Below are positions 33,092 through 42,211 of a DNA stretch of 64,000 nt, in pieces. The position numbers were made by a program, and so were the translations under genes. This DNA is from Lentibacillus amyloliquefaciens (GTDB taxonomy: Bacteria > Bacillota > Bacilli > Bacillales > Amphibacillaceae), in assembly GCF_001307805.1 (NCBI RefSeq), contig NZ_CP013862.1:1054001-1118000 (forward strand), written 5' to 3'. Below the pieces are notes generated by a model. That model saw nothing but the letters and a program-made list of their open reading frames with translations, did not search any database and had not been told where the DNA came from. Position 1 is the stretch's first letter, and every line of letters starts with the position of its first letter.

Positions 33092-35152
33092 TTATTCTTC
33101 TTCATCGTCATTTTCCAATTCAAAATAGGCATCCAGTATACCTTTACCAATGTTATGATTAATCGGATAGTCACTGCCTTTTCCGGTAAATGGAACCATA
33201 ATGGCAAACGCAACTTCCGGATCGTCATATGGCGCATAGCCAACCAATGACAGATTTTCTGTGGAAGTATAGGATCCGTCTTTATGATATTTATCATATT
33301 CAGCTGTCCCGGTCTTCCCAGCCGCATCATATGGTTTATCTGCAAAATGCCTGGAACCGGTGCCGTTCGGTTCCTGGAATACCCGGCGGAAACCTTCCTG
33401 GACACGGTCAATTTCACTGCTGGACATTTGCAGCTGGTTCATAATATCTGTATTATAACTTTCGTGAACAGGGCCAAGGCCTTCATCATGCGGGATAGGA
33501 TTGCGAACTTCTTTCATGAAGTGCGGACGCACACGGCTGCCGCCATTGGCGATAGTTGATACATATTGGGCCATTTGCATGGTTGTGTAGGTATCGTACT
33601 GTCCAATCGCCAAGTCAAGCGTTTTCCCGCTTCCATTCGGCCCGGTAAAACCCGTTGACTCCTGCGGAAAATCGATACCTGTCTCTACACCCAGACCAAA
33701 CTGTGCGTAGTAATTGCGCATTTCCTGAAACGTGCCGCTCTCAACTGGCATTGGTTTATTCGGCTCATAATTATAATAACCACCCATGCGCATGGCAATA
33801 TAGAACATATAAACGTTGGATGATTGTTCCAGAGCATCATAATCGTTTACCCATCCCAGATCTGTCCAGGAACTTTTAGGAGGCGTCGAAGCAACATTAA
33901 TCGTCGTATCATAAAACCGCTGCCCAGGCTCAATAACACCAGACTCATAACCAGCCAGCATCGTGGCACCTTTCACAGAAGATCCGGGGGCGTTGGCATT
34001 AAAAATTGAGGCCGTTTCAGTGCTGACAAATTCGTTTTCCTTATCATCGTATCGTTGGCCGCTTGCAGCTAAAATCTCCCCGGTATTCGGATCCATAACG
34101 ACTGCTGTCGCATACTCCATTTCTCTATTTTCAACCGGGTCTGCATTCATCGCTGCTTGCATTTCTTCACGCAAAACTTTATCGACTTGCTGCTGTAATT
34201 CCATATCGACTGTCAGTACAAGATCTTTCCCGCGCTGTCCATCCACCACAACGTCCGAATCGACTACCGTTCCGTCATTATTCGTTGTATATTGAATTTT
34301 TTCTTTACGTCCTCTCAGCACACGCTCATATTCTTCTTCCAATCCGCTGTTTCCGACCCGATCATTCCGGCTGTAGCCCCGGGTCAAGTAGTAATCCTCC
34401 TGATCAGCGGGAATTCCCTGTTCCTCGGAAGTGATTGAACCTGCAAAGTCGCGGAAAGTTTGATCATAAGGATACTTTCTGTTCCAGTCAGTCGTGGCAT
34501 TAATACCAGGCAGTTCATCCAAATGAGCCGACACTCGTGCAAATTCCTCAGGCGATACATTTTCATTTTTGATTACTTGCGGTGTCAAGGCCATGGCTTT
34601 ATCCATTTCTTTTTTAATGGCCATCACTTCAAGCTGCTGTTTGGAGTAATCATCAACCTTGTCTTCATCGATACGTTTCAAGGTTTCGGTGTAGGCCTCG
34701 CCATTATCCATTTCCTCCGATTCTTTCTTTGACAGAAGACCTTTCGCTTCTTCTGTATTATTTAAGTACCAGTATTCTCGTTTGTCACGGAGTGTGACAC
34801 TATCCAGATGATCTTCTGAATCCATCGAAATATGTTCAGCAAGCTTTTCAGCAACGTTCAGCCTGTCTTCAGCCTGGATACCTTTTTCAGGGGTGTATGT
34901 GATTGAATAGGCTGCATCATTCCCGACAATCAACTCACCATTGCGGTCATACATTTTGCCGCGAGGAACGGGCACCTCGGTGTAGTCATTCGTTGTTCGG
35001 TCAATTTCGGACTGAAATGCTTCCCCATTTAAGATTTGAACAACGCCTAACTGAAGCACTAACGCTGAAAATAGTAAAAAGACAATAAAAAATAATATAT
35101 TTAAGCGAAAGGGAAGTTGTGCTTTTTTCTTTTTATTCTTTTTGGAAACCAT
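33092..35152 (-). CDS. pbpA: Class B penicillin-binding protein (PBP2A type)
   Basis: This 686-residue peptidoglycan transpeptidase has a short basic cytosolic tail and one membrane helix (ILFFIVFLLFSALVLQLGVV, about 19-38). The PBP dimer domain opens with PVPRGKMYDRNG. The transpeptidase domain has the motifs S391xxK (GSSVKG), SSN (444-446) and KTG (613-615). The active triad is intact. The position between pst and sodA matches B. subtilis pbpA, whose product acts in rod-shape maintenance and spore outgrowth. The C-terminus is very acidic (ELENDDEEE). Confidence 0.95.
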   Translation of the reverse strand: MVSKKNKKKKAQLPFRLNILFFIVFLLFSALVLQLGVVQILNGEAFQSEIDRTTNDYTEVPVPRGKMYDRNGELIVGNDAAYSITYTPEKGIQAEDRLNVAEKLAEHISMDSEDHLDSVTLRDKREYWYLNNTEEAKGLLSKKESEEMDNGEAYTETLKRIDEDKVDDYSKQQLEVMAIKKEMDKAMALTPQVIKNENVSPEEFARVSAHLDELPGINATTDWNRKYPYDQTFRDFAGSITSEEQGIPADQEDYYLTRGYSRNDRVGNSGLEEEYERVLRGRKEKIQYTTNNDGTVVDSDVVVDGQRGKDLVLTVDMELQQQVDKVLREEMQAAMNADPVENREMEYATAVVMDPNTGEILAASGQRYDDKENEFVSTETASIFNANAPGSSVKGATMLAGYESGVIEPGQRFYDTTINVASTPPKSSWTDLGWVNDYDALEQSSNVYMFYIAMRMGGYYNYEPNKPMPVESGTFQEMRNYYAQFGLGVETGIDFPQESTGFTGPNGSGKTLDLAIGQYDTYTTMQMAQYVSTIANGGSRVRPHFMKEVRNPIPHDEGLGPVHESYNTDIMNQLQMSSSEIDRVQEGFRRVFQEPNGTGSRHFADKPYDAAGKTGTAEYDKYHKDGSYTSTENLSLVGYAPYDDPEVAFAIMVPFTGKGSDYPINHNIGKGILDAYFELENDDEEE

Positions 35153-35223
35153 TATTCCTCCCCCAATATTTCATACATATACCATTGTATTATATCATTT
35201 ATTCACTTAAATTCTAAGAGGAA

Positions 35224-36495
35224 TTAACGATTTTTTTCATCAGTCACCGGCTCGTTTGCCATTATCTTTTCCCTGCCGGCACTTCCCAGATAAATATTTC
35301 TAACAAACAGATAAATAATTAAATGTCCCAAACCAAAAAAAGCCAGTAAATATGGGATAATGATCTCGGCGCGGAACAGTATAATCGCGATCAGAAAAAC
35401 AGAAATTGATGCCACCCTGCCTGCGTTCACAAACAGCTCCCTTACAACAATATATTCAACACGCCATTCTTTAGCTTTCCGCGCCTTTCCAATAACATCA
35501 TATGTCATCGATGCATACGGCACATTTACAATCGGATAAGCGATACCGATCAGAACAGCATACACCATCAGTTGAATATAGCCTAAATCAAACAAAATGA
35601 TGTAGACGGCAAAGTATAGAATCAGTGCACCGGTTAGAATCGCTTTTTTTCTCATGGAAGGCTTAATCCATTTTGTTACGATGAAATATAAGATAAGCGA
35701 TAAACCGGACAAAAACAAATTAAACATCCCAAGTGCAAACTCGCTTTGAGTTGTAATGAATACCCAAATGGAAATGACAAATAAAAAAATCCCTTCCCGC
35801 ATTCCCTGGGAAACATGAGCGCTTAAAATTCTTCGCCAATTTTTATTATGATTCCATTCCAATAAGACACGCTTAAAGTGAAATTGCCCCTCCGCCTGCC
35901 TGCGTTTCAAGAAAAAACTGCAGACCACAGCAGCGATGAACAAAACGAATGAAATCGTAAAGATCACGCTATATCCGATGTTCTCCTGCATGCCGGCAAT
36001 GATTGTACCAGCCAGAATCGGCCCGACCATACCTGCAAAAGACTGCAGAACACCAAGGAATCCATTAAAAAAATCCCTTGATTCAGGCTCCGTAATCTCA
36101 AACGTCAGCACATTAAACGCCAGCCAATAAAAGCCAAACCCGATTCCCAAAACACTTCCCAGCATAAAATTATATGTTGCAGCCTTCTCGGCTATAAGTA
36201 ACACACTCAAAAAAAATAGAGATAAGAATATTACCCCTAAACGCAAAACGATAACACGATCAACTTTCTTAGCTATTTTCCCGGCCAGTATAAAGGTGAG
36301 CGGCTGGAATAAATAAATTCCCAAATTGTAAAAGGCAATGGTGACATAATCACCTGCTTGCTTCCATAAATAAATATTAACAAAAGTATTGGAAAGAAAA
36401 ATACTAAGGGAATACAGTCCTCCGATTACCAACAATAAGATGAGGTCACGACTGATTTCAATTTTTCCTGCAAACTTTTCTAAGGTTTTTGGCAT
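35224..36495 (-). CDS. yqgE: MFS family permease (YqgE-like)
   Basis: A 423-residue major facilitator with about 12 predicted helices. The second half has the typical segments GALILYFAVYIILF and YAVLIGIAYPIVNVPYASM. No MFS drug-specific signature stands out, and the substrate is unknown. Assignment to yqgE rests on family and its place between pbpA and sodA. The neighbours are separate transcription units. Confidence 0.88.
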   Translation of the reverse strand: MPKTLEKFAGKIEISRDLILLLVIGGLYSLSIFLSNTFVNIYLWKQAGDYVTIAFYNLGIYLFQPLTFILAGKIAKKVDRVIVLRLGVIFLSLFFLSVLLIAEKAATYNFMLGSVLGIGFGFYWLAFNVLTFEITEPESRDFFNGFLGVLQSFAGMVGPILAGTIIAGMQENIGYSVIFTISFVLFIAAVVCSFFLKRRQAEGQFHFKRVLLEWNHNKNWRRILSAHVSQGMREGIFLFVISIWVFITTQSEFALGMFNLFLSGLSLILYFIVTKWIKPSMRKKAILTGALILYFAVYIILFDLGYIQLMVYAVLIGIAYPIVNVPYASMTYDVIGKARKAKEWRVEYIVVRELFVNAGRVASISVFLIAIILFRAEIIIPYLLAFFGLGHLIIYLFVRNIYLGSAGREKIMANEPVTDEKNR

Positions 36496-36555
36496 ATCTA
36501 TTGCTCCTTTTCGTTCATTTATAGTGTGAACAAATCAAAGCCAGATATGCAGGCG

Positions 36556-36594
36556 CAAAAAAAGACACGGGAGATTGAATCCCGTGTCTTTTTT
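36556..36594 (-). terminator. Terminator of sodA
   Basis: AAAGACACGGGA pairs with TCCCGTGTCTTT, with a T-run on both strands, between sodA and the MFS gene. Confidence 0.9.
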
Positions 36595-36610
36595 CTCTGC
36601 GTTTAAACAG

Positions 36611-37222
36611 TTATTTTGCTTCTTCGTAATTTTTTGCAACCTGATCCCAATTGACAACATTCCAGAATGCAGCAACGTATTCAGGGCGTTTGTTTTGATA
36701 TTTTAAGTAGTAAGCATGCTCCCAGACGTCCAGACCCAAGATAGGCGTTTTACCTTCCATTAATGGTGTATCCTGGTTTGGCGTATCTGTAATTTCGATC
36801 TCACCATTATTGACGACAAGCCAAGCCCAGCCGGAACCGAAACGTCCTTTTGCTGCTGTTTCAAATTCTTCTTTAAATTTGTCAAAGCTGCCAAATTTAT
36901 TGTTGATTTTATCAGCTAGTTCACCTGATGGTTCGCCGCCACCATTTGGTGACATAACTTTCCAAAACAGGCTGTGATTCGCATGACCGCCGCCGTTATT
37001 GCGGACAGCAGTTCGGATATCTTCGGGAACAGCATCAAGGTTACCTACTAAGTCCTCAAGGGATTTGCTTTCAAGGTCTGCTTTGCCTTCAATCGCAGCA
37101 TTCAGTTTTGTTACATAGGTATTGTGATGCTTTGTGTGGTGAATGTTCATTGTTTCTTTGTCAATTGTAGGCTCTAAAGCATCATATGCGTATGGTAGTT
37201 CTGGTAGTTCAAATTTTGCCAT
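36611..37222 (-). CDS. sodA: Superoxide dismutase (Mn)
   Basis: This 203-residue Fe/Mn superoxide dismutase converts superoxide to oxygen and peroxide in the cytosol. Metal ligands are His in [12 protein letters not shown], His in [10 protein letters not shown], and Asp and His in DVWEHAYYL. The Gly-Gly-Gly-His context and the glutamine at GSGWAWLVV favour manganese. The ribosome binding site AAAGGAGG is strong. The gap upstream to the tRNA cluster (37223-37433) shows no gene. Confidence 0.97.
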   Translation of the reverse strand: MAKFELPELPYAYDALEPTIDKETMNIHHTKHHNTYVTKLNAAIEGKADLESKSLEDLVGNLDAVPEDIRTAVRNNGGGHANHSLFWKVMSPNGGGEPSGELADKINNKFGSFDKFKEEFETAAKGRFGSGWAWLVVNNGEIEITDTPNQDTPLMEGKTPILGLDVWEHAYYLKYQNKRPEYVAAFWNVVNWDQVAKNYEEAK

Positions 37223-37433
37223 TTCTAATGTCCTCCTTTAACATTATTTATTAAAAGGATTGAATATTCACCCTTTAGATTCAAGGCTATCAAAGCCTTT
37301 ATGGACATGCAAGTTAAATGCACTATAAGAGTGAGTCATGAAATCCTACTTAGTTGTATACCCCAGGCTGTGATATTTAAAACACGCTTACAAAGAAATC
37401 CAAAAGATGCCCGTCGCAGCTTTTTCTAAAAAA

Positions 37434-37462
37434 GATCAAAAAAAATACAAGCATTAGCTTGT
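37434..37462 (-). terminator. Terminator of the tRNA cluster
   Basis: ACAAGC pairs with GCTTGT (37462-37447), followed by a long T-run on the minus strand, just downstream of tRNA-Phe. Confidence 0.8.
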
Positions 37463-37469
37463 TTAAAGA

Positions 37470-37542
<73 letters not shown>

Positions 37543-37655
37543 GTATTTGGATTTGATTCTAACATTAGTTCTCGCACATCAGAAGCATTTTGTGCTCGTC
37601 GTGTTGCATGATATCGGTTATCTGCTTCATATACTTGTCATTCGTAAATTATGTA

Positions 37656-37747
37656 TGGAGGAGGTAGAGGGATTCGAACCCCGCGCGGTTTGACCCGCCT
37701 GTCGGTTTTCAAGACCGATCCCTTCAGCCGTACTTGGGTATACCTCC
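37656..37747 (-). tRNA. tRNA-Ser (TGA)
   Basis: A class II tRNA with a long variable arm (ACAGGCGGGTC... region), acceptor GGAGGTA/TACCTCC and anticodon loop CTTGAAA. CCA appears to be encoded. The discriminator base reads T in this alignment, unusual for serine tRNA, where G is normal. Confidence 0.93.
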
Positions 37748-37756
37748 GAATTTTAA

Positions 37757-37833
37757 TGGTGGACCCTGCAGGATTTGAACCTGCGACCGATCGGTTATGA
37801 GCCGATAGCTCTGACCAGCTGAGCTAAGGGTCC
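37757..37833 (-). tRNA. tRNA with CAT anticodon, probably tRNA-Ile2
   Basis: The acceptor GGACCCT/AGGGTCC starts with a paired G1, so it is not an initiator. The anticodon stem-loop GGCTCATAACC resembles Bacillus tRNA-Ile(CAU), whose C34 is changed to lysidine by TilS. CCA is encoded. A separate elongator tRNA-Met lies nearby, which supports the isoleucine assignment. Confidence 0.85.
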
Positions 37834-37859
37834 GTATTAACTTTAAATGCTGTGAAATA

Positions 37860-37936
37860 TGGGGCGACCGGTGGGGATCGAACCCACGAATGCCGGAGCC
37901 ACAATCCGGTGCGTTAACCACTTCGCCACGACCGCC
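37860..37936 (-). tRNA. tRNA-His (GTG)
   Basis: The anticodon loop TTGTGGC is present. The extra 5' G (G-1) opposite discriminator C73 is encoded, as expected for tRNA-His. CCA is encoded. Confidence 0.96.
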
Positions 37937-37953
37937 GTCAAATATTATTATAG

Positions 37954-38027
37954 TAGCGGCGGAGGGGATCGAACCCCCGACCTCACGGGTATGAACCGTA
38001 CGCTCTCGCCAGCTGAGCTACACCGCC
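37954..38027 (-). tRNA. tRNA-Met (CAT), elongator
   Basis: The acceptor begins GGCGGTG and the anticodon arm is TACGGTTCATACCCGTG, both matching the Bacillus elongator methionine tRNA. CCA is not encoded. Confidence 0.93.
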
Positions 38028-38031
38028 AAAA

Positions 38032-38106
38032 TGGCTCCACAGGCAGGATTCGAACCTGCGACCGATCGGTTAACAGCCGATTGCTCTACCACTGAGCTAC
38101 TGTGGA
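38032..38106 (-). tRNA. tRNA-Asn (GTT)
   Basis: The acceptor is TCCACAG/CTGTGGA, the anticodon loop is CTGTTAA, and CCA is encoded with discriminator G. It is the first gene of the cluster, about 50 bp downstream of its promoter. Confidence 0.96.
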
Positions 38107-38155
38107 ATAATATAAACTGTTTTGAAATAGTCGTTATTATTCAGCGACGAAATAT

Positions 38156-38184
38156 AATTTACCATGTCCGACACAATCTGTCAA
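38156..38184 (-). promoter_or_regulatory. Promoter of the tRNA cluster
   Basis: On the minus strand TTGACA (38184-38179), 17 bp, TAAATT (38161-38156). A second TTGACA at about 38212-38207 lies further upstream. Nothing else is seen in the 250-bp gap. Confidence 0.7.
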
Positions 38185-38328
38185 TAACCTAACCAGAATG
38201 TTTTTTGTGTCAACACTTATTACCAAATAATGCAAGCGACAATAAATACTATAGCATGTTCATAAATTGTTTTCAATATGCAACGCTTCATTAAATCGTA
38301 AAAATTTCATTCATTAATAATTGACATA

Positions 38329-38356
38329 TTAAAGAGGTGCAAATGCACCCCTTTAA
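38329..38356 (-). terminator. Terminator of the Na/Pi cotransporter gene
   Basis: TTAAAGgGGTGC pairs with GCACCtCTTTAA around an AAAT loop. The T-run is short. Confidence 0.6.
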
Positions 38357-38360
38357 TTAA

Positions 38361-39986
38361 TTATTCACCTAAAACAGACTCTGCAATATTTGAAGCGTGA
38401 TCCCCTATCCGCTCAAGGTTACTGATAATATCAACAAAAACGATACCTGCAGAACCGGAACATAGCCCCTCGTTCATACGAATGATATGTTTTTTGCGGT
38501 AGTTTCGTTCCATTCTGTCTATCTGATCCTCTTTTTGTACAACCGCAAGAGCCTCTTCGCGATCCATATCATCAAGCGCTTTTATTGACTGTTTGACGGT
38601 CATAATTGTTAAGTCAAACATATTATTCAAATCTTCCTGTGCCTGCTCTGTCAAATACACTTTATTGGAGATTTTATAATCAATCAATTCAATAATATTT
38701 TCAAAATGGTCTCCCATACGTTCGATGTCGCGAACAGAATCCATTAACAGTGTGTGTTTAGCACCTTCCATTTCGGACATCGATTCACCGGACATTTCCA
38801 CCAAATAGTCCGTGATTTCACGATCCAGATTATTTAATGCTCCTTCAATTTGCATGGACATCTCCGAATGCTTTTGACTCTGTGTCGTTAAGTACAAGTT
38901 TGATTCTTCAAGCCCCTTGGATGCGTATTCGCCCATCCGGATAATTTCCGCTTTTGCCTGATCCAAAGCCAATGTTGATGACTGCTGAATGAAAATCGGA
39001 TCCAAATGTTGTGGCTTATATTCTATCATCGTATCGTCACCCGGGATGAATTTAGTAACAATCCATGCAAGTGCACCGATGAACGGGAATTGAATAATAA
39101 GATTTGCCAAGTTGAAGCTTCCATGTGCAAATGCAATTGTCATTTCCGGATTAAGGTTTAAAGCAGATTGCAAAAATTCTACGTACTGGGTATAGAATCC
39201 AAGTAGCAAAATTATAATAATGGCACCCGCTAGGTTAAAAATCACGTGCACATATGCTGTGCGTTTAGCAGCGACGGATGCGCCAATCGAAGCCAATACT
39301 GCTGTAATGGTTGTACCGATATTATCACCAAACAATACAGGCAGCGCTGCTTTTAAACTAATCGCACCTTCAGCGAAAAGCCCTTGAAGAATACCGATTG
39401 TAGCTGATGAACTTTGCACGATAAATGTAAATAATGTACCAATGACCACACCTAAAATTGAGTGTTCACTCATGCTCAACGTAAGATCCTGAAATGCCTG
39501 CACTTCACGCAGAGGTGACATGCCACTGCTCATTAATTCCAGTCCAAAGAACAATGCACCGAAACCGAATATTGCCTGGCCAACATTATTGACTTTCTGG
39601 CTTTTAAAGAAAAATAACAGGAAACAACCAACAGCTATAATAGGAAGTGCATACTCTCCCAGATCAATACCAATAATGAAGGCCGTTACAGTCGTACCAA
39701 CATTGGCACCCATTATGACACCTATAGCTTGTCTGAGTGTCATAAATCCGGCGTTAACCAGCCCAACGGTTAACACAGTCGTTCCCGAACTGCTCTGGAT
39801 TAAAATCGTCACCACAATCCCGGCCAAAACACCAAGAAACGGATTGCTGGTCGTTTTGTCCAAAATGTCACGGAGACGGTCGCCAGCGGATTTCTGCAAA
39901 CCTTCCCCCATATATTTAATACCTAACAGGAAAATACCCAAACCGCCGACAAATTGAAATATCAGCGTCTGCACATCGATATCCAA
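38361..39986 (-). CDS. Na+/phosphate cotransporter with C-terminal PhoU-like domain (NptA type)
   Basis: A 541-residue PNaS-family transporter. Two inverted Na/Pi repeats carry the hallmark QSSSGTTV (first) and QSSSATIG (second), plus GANVGTTVTA and GDNIGTTITA. The C-terminal 180 residues form a PhoU-like helical domain (RDIERMGDHFENI, NLERIGDHASNIAE). I chose the TTG start at 39986 (MDIDVQTLIFQF), with AAGGGTGG upstream; the longer frame adds a leader without family support. It offers low-affinity phosphate transport beside the Pst system. Confidence 0.92.
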   Translation of the reverse strand: MDIDVQTLIFQFVGGLGIFLLGIKYMGEGLQKSAGDRLRDILDKTTSNPFLGVLAGIVVTILIQSSSGTTVLTVGLVNAGFMTLRQAIGVIMGANVGTTVTAFIIGIDLGEYALPIIAVGCFLLFFFKSQKVNNVGQAIFGFGALFFGLELMSSGMSPLREVQAFQDLTLSMSEHSILGVVIGTLFTFIVQSSSATIGILQGLFAEGAISLKAALPVLFGDNIGTTITAVLASIGASVAAKRTAYVHVIFNLAGAIIIILLLGFYTQYVEFLQSALNLNPEMTIAFAHGSFNLANLIIQFPFIGALAWIVTKFIPGDDTMIEYKPQHLDPIFIQQSSTLALDQAKAEIIRMGEYASKGLEESNLYLTTQSQKHSEMSMQIEGALNNLDREITDYLVEMSGESMSEMEGAKHTLLMDSVRDIERMGDHFENIIELIDYKISNKVYLTEQAQEDLNNMFDLTIMTVKQSIKALDDMDREEALAVVQKEDQIDRMERNYRKKHIIRMNEGLCSGSAGIVFVDIISNLERIGDHASNIAESVLGE

Positions 39987-40147
39987 AAATATTCCACCCT
40001 TCGAACCATGCTGAAATTTGTCACATTCCTTACCCATTATTAATGCACTGTTGTTTTTTTGTAAAGACCCTAAGCGAAAACTTAACATAAAATTTACATT
40101 CATACATATATCATTTATTAGTTACCCTGATATAAAGCTTTTCATTC

Positions 40148-40180
40148 CAAAGAATTATGACCGTCGGAAATAATTCTTTG
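40148..40180. repeat. Perfect 11-bp inverted repeat
   Basis: CAAAGAATTAT (40148-40158) and ATAATTCTTTG (40170-40180) are separated by 11 bp in the gap between the NfeD and Na/Pi genes. There is no T-run, so it may be an operator or mRNA hairpin. Unidentified. Confidence 0.6.
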
Positions 40181-40204
40181 TTCAGCCATAAAGTGGCATG
40201 ACAC

Positions 40205-40248
40205 GAAAAAAATACTCATGAATCCCTTATGTTATGGTCCATGAGTAA
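40205..40248 (-). terminator. Terminator of the NfeD gene
   Basis: TACTCATG pairs with CATGAGTA, followed by TTTTTTT on the minus strand. Confidence 0.8.
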
Positions 40249-40256
40249 TATCTTTC

Positions 40257-40892
40257 TTATTCATCTTCAGTTTTCTGAACTAAAATTTTTGTTCCATCGA
40301 CGTGTATGACTTGAATACTGCTGTTCTTCGGGATCCATTCAGCATTTGAAACAGCACTGTAATTCCGATTATCAATACGGATATTCCCTACAGGGCGCAA
40401 ATCACTTAAGGTAGTGCCTTGTTGACCAACCAATGCCTCATAACTCTCGTTCATGCTGTTATAACCTTTTTCTTTTGTCAACTGATCTTTCAGCGTTATT
40501 TTTGACCACATTTCCCTGCGTTTAAATACTTTTAAAAATAATATAGAAGAAAATCCGCCAATTAACACCCCAACAACAGCGTAAAGACCAGCAAATATGT
40601 TGGGTGCAGCGAGTGCCACCGCCAGAAGCATGCAGGAAGCGCCAATTGTTGCAAGCGTTCCGTCATTCACGACTTTACCATCAATCATAATAAGTAATAT
40701 TCCCGCCAGATAAATAATAAGCATAATGATAAAAGAGCCTGTTTCGAGATAAGCTGCAAAAAAGACGATGATAAAGCCCATTCCGATAATTCCAAATAGA
40801 CCACGCATGTTAACGAGTAGCTCACCTATAAGGAATAATGTGCCTAATCCGGTCAGAATAAAGCCTATCCAATCCAATGAAAATATCTCCAT
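40257..40892 (-). CDS. NfeD family membrane protein
   Basis: This 211-residue protein has four or five hydrophobic segments in the first 130 residues, then a C-terminal OB-fold NfeD domain (GQQGTTLSDLRPVGNIRIDN and the final VIHVDGTKILVQKT). The N-terminal ClpP/SppA-like protease domain of long NfeD proteins is absent. NfeD proteins usually pair with flotillins; no flotillin gene is present here. The start is MEIFSL at 40892, behind GGGGGGAG. Confidence 0.88.
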   Translation of the reverse strand: MEIFSLDWIGFILTGLGTLFLIGELLVNMRGLFGIIGMGFIIVFFAAYLETGSFIIMLIIYLAGILLIMIDGKVVNDGTLATIGASCMLLAVALAAPNIFAGLYAVVGVLIGGFSSILFLKVFKRREMWSKITLKDQLTKEKGYNSMNESYEALVGQQGTTLSDLRPVGNIRIDNRNYSAVSNAEWIPKNSSIQVIHVDGTKILVQKTEDE

Positions 40893-40966
40893 CACAACTC
40901 CCCCCATTCCTTACTATACTTATACGGTTAAATTTAATATTAGTTTCATTTTAAGGGGGAAAAAGC

Positions 40967-41302
40967 ATGAACACAATTAAAAAAATGATTCTCTATACAT
41001 TTCTAATCCTTTTCTTATTGAGTATACACCGGGATCTGACAGTCGGCACATTTTTGAACAGCACCCCGGATCAGCAAAATAAATTACATATTATGGAACA
41101 GGAAAAGATGGAAGTTCTAAAAGTACAGGTAGGCCAGGGGGAGACAGTATTATCCATTGTGGAGGAAATAAATGAACCACACAGCAGCAACCTGGATATC
41201 CCGCAAATTTTAGCGGATTTTAAGTCATTGAATCATGGAGTTAAACCAACCGATATTAAAAAAGAGGAATATTATTATTTTCCATTATATAAAAATCAGT
41301 AA
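40967..41302 (+). CDS. yqfZ: YqfZ-like sporulation-associated protein
   Basis: This 111-residue protein has a short N-terminal membrane or signal helix (MILYTFLILFLLSI) and a LysM-like segment (VQVGQGETVLSIVEEIN) that may bind peptidoglycan. The position next to yqfX/yqfT and the length match B. subtilis YqfZ, a sigma-E-controlled protein. AAGGGGGAAAAAGC precedes the ATG. Confidence 0.8.
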   Translation: MNTIKKMILYTFLILFLLSIHRDLTVGTFLNSTPDQQNKLHIMEQEKMEVLKVQVGQGETVLSIVEEINEPHSSNLDIPQILADFKSLNHGVKPTDIKKEEYYYFPLYKNQ

Positions 41303-41315
41303 AAGTATGCATTGG

Positions 41316-41350
41316 AAAAAAGGGACTGAAATTATATTCAGCCCCTTTTT
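41316..41350. terminator. Bidirectional terminator between yqfZ and yqfX
   Basis: AAAAAGGGACTGAA pairs with TTCAGCCCCTTTTT with one mismatch, between convergent genes. Confidence 0.85.
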
Positions 41351-41351
41351 A

Positions 41352-41762
41352 CTAAACGTACGGAAGTATAAACAGTGTGATCAGGATGGAAATGGCACCT
41401 GCAATAATTGCGGTGTTGCCCAGCGTATCCGCACCTCGGTTTCTTGATACAAATCCCATTATAATCCCTGCGCCTGCGAGAATAATCGGCATCACGAAAT
41501 ATGAAATAATGGACAATGCCAGAGCAATCCATCCAAAAGCACTATTAACTTCTCTGCCGTCTTCATCTGAATCAGCTGGCACTTTAACATCGTCGTCCGC
41601 GGTCATTTCATTGGCAAATTCCTCATCACGTCTGCTTTGGGTTTCTCCCACACGTGATTGGGCGCCATCAAAGTTGGTAGCGACCACATCATCTGAATCC
41701 GTCTGATTTTCCGGTTTTGGAGCATTTTCTGCACTATTCAGACGGTTTTTATCCTCATCCAT
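41352..41762 (-). CDS. yqfX: YqfX-like membrane protein (DUF4190)
   Basis: A 136-residue protein with an acidic hydrophilic N-terminal half and two membrane helices in the second half (WIALALSIISYFVMPIILAG and NTAIIAGAISILITLFILP) joined by a short loop FVSRNRGADTLG. The start MDEDKNRL at 41762 has GAGG 8 bases upstream. The role is unknown; in B. subtilis the gene is in the same place. Confidence 0.82.
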   Translation of the reverse strand: MDEDKNRLNSAENAPKPENQTDSDDVVATNFDGAQSRVGETQSRRDEEFANEMTADDDVKVPADSDEDGREVNSAFGWIALALSIISYFVMPIILAGAGIIMGFVSRNRGADTLGNTAIIAGAISILITLFILPYV

Positions 41763-41923
41763 CAGCATGACCTCGCTTTCTTTAATGAGGTGCACTTATA
41801 GTTTATGGATGGTTTTCAAATATACAGCTGGTAGTTAATGGGAAAAAATTTGTAGTATAAGTTAATTTTTCAGGCTTTCAACATATAATGGAATAATAAT
41901 ACACTTTGAAGGGGAATGAGTGC

Positions 41924-42208
41924 ATGTCAACCATCATCAAACAGCTGATCAATAAAAAATTAAAACAGCTTTCACCCGATGAACTGTTGCGATACGCGCA
42001 TCAGTATGGTTTTTCAATTGATAAAAATCAAGCTAAAGAAATAACGGCATATCTGCGTCAAAATCCGATTAACCCATTTGAGCCTGAAGAACGTATGAAA
42101 ATGTTCAAGGAGCTTGCACGCATCACTGATGAAAGAACAGCTGATAAAGCACAAAAATTATTTGTGGAAATCATTAAATCTTATGGCATGGAAGGGTTGT
42201 TTAAATAA
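41924..42208 (+). CDS. yqfT: YqfT-like protein (DUF2624)
   Basis: A 94-residue helical protein of unknown function. The conserved opening IKQLINKKLKQLSPDELLRYAHQYGFSI fits the family. The start MSTIIKQ has GAAGGGGAATGA upstream. The gene is followed by the 576-bp intergenic region that holds repeat copy B2. Confidence 0.85.
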   Translation: MSTIIKQLINKKLKQLSPDELLRYAHQYGFSIDKNQAKEITAYLRQNPINPFEPEERMKMFKELARITDERTADKAQKLFVEIIKSYGMEGLFK

Positions 42209-42211
42209 AAG

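Noticed and set aside
37724..38095. Open frames of 65-78 codons across the tRNA genes
   Set aside because: They cover clear tRNA genes on the minus strand and look like no known protein; such frames are frequent spurious calls.
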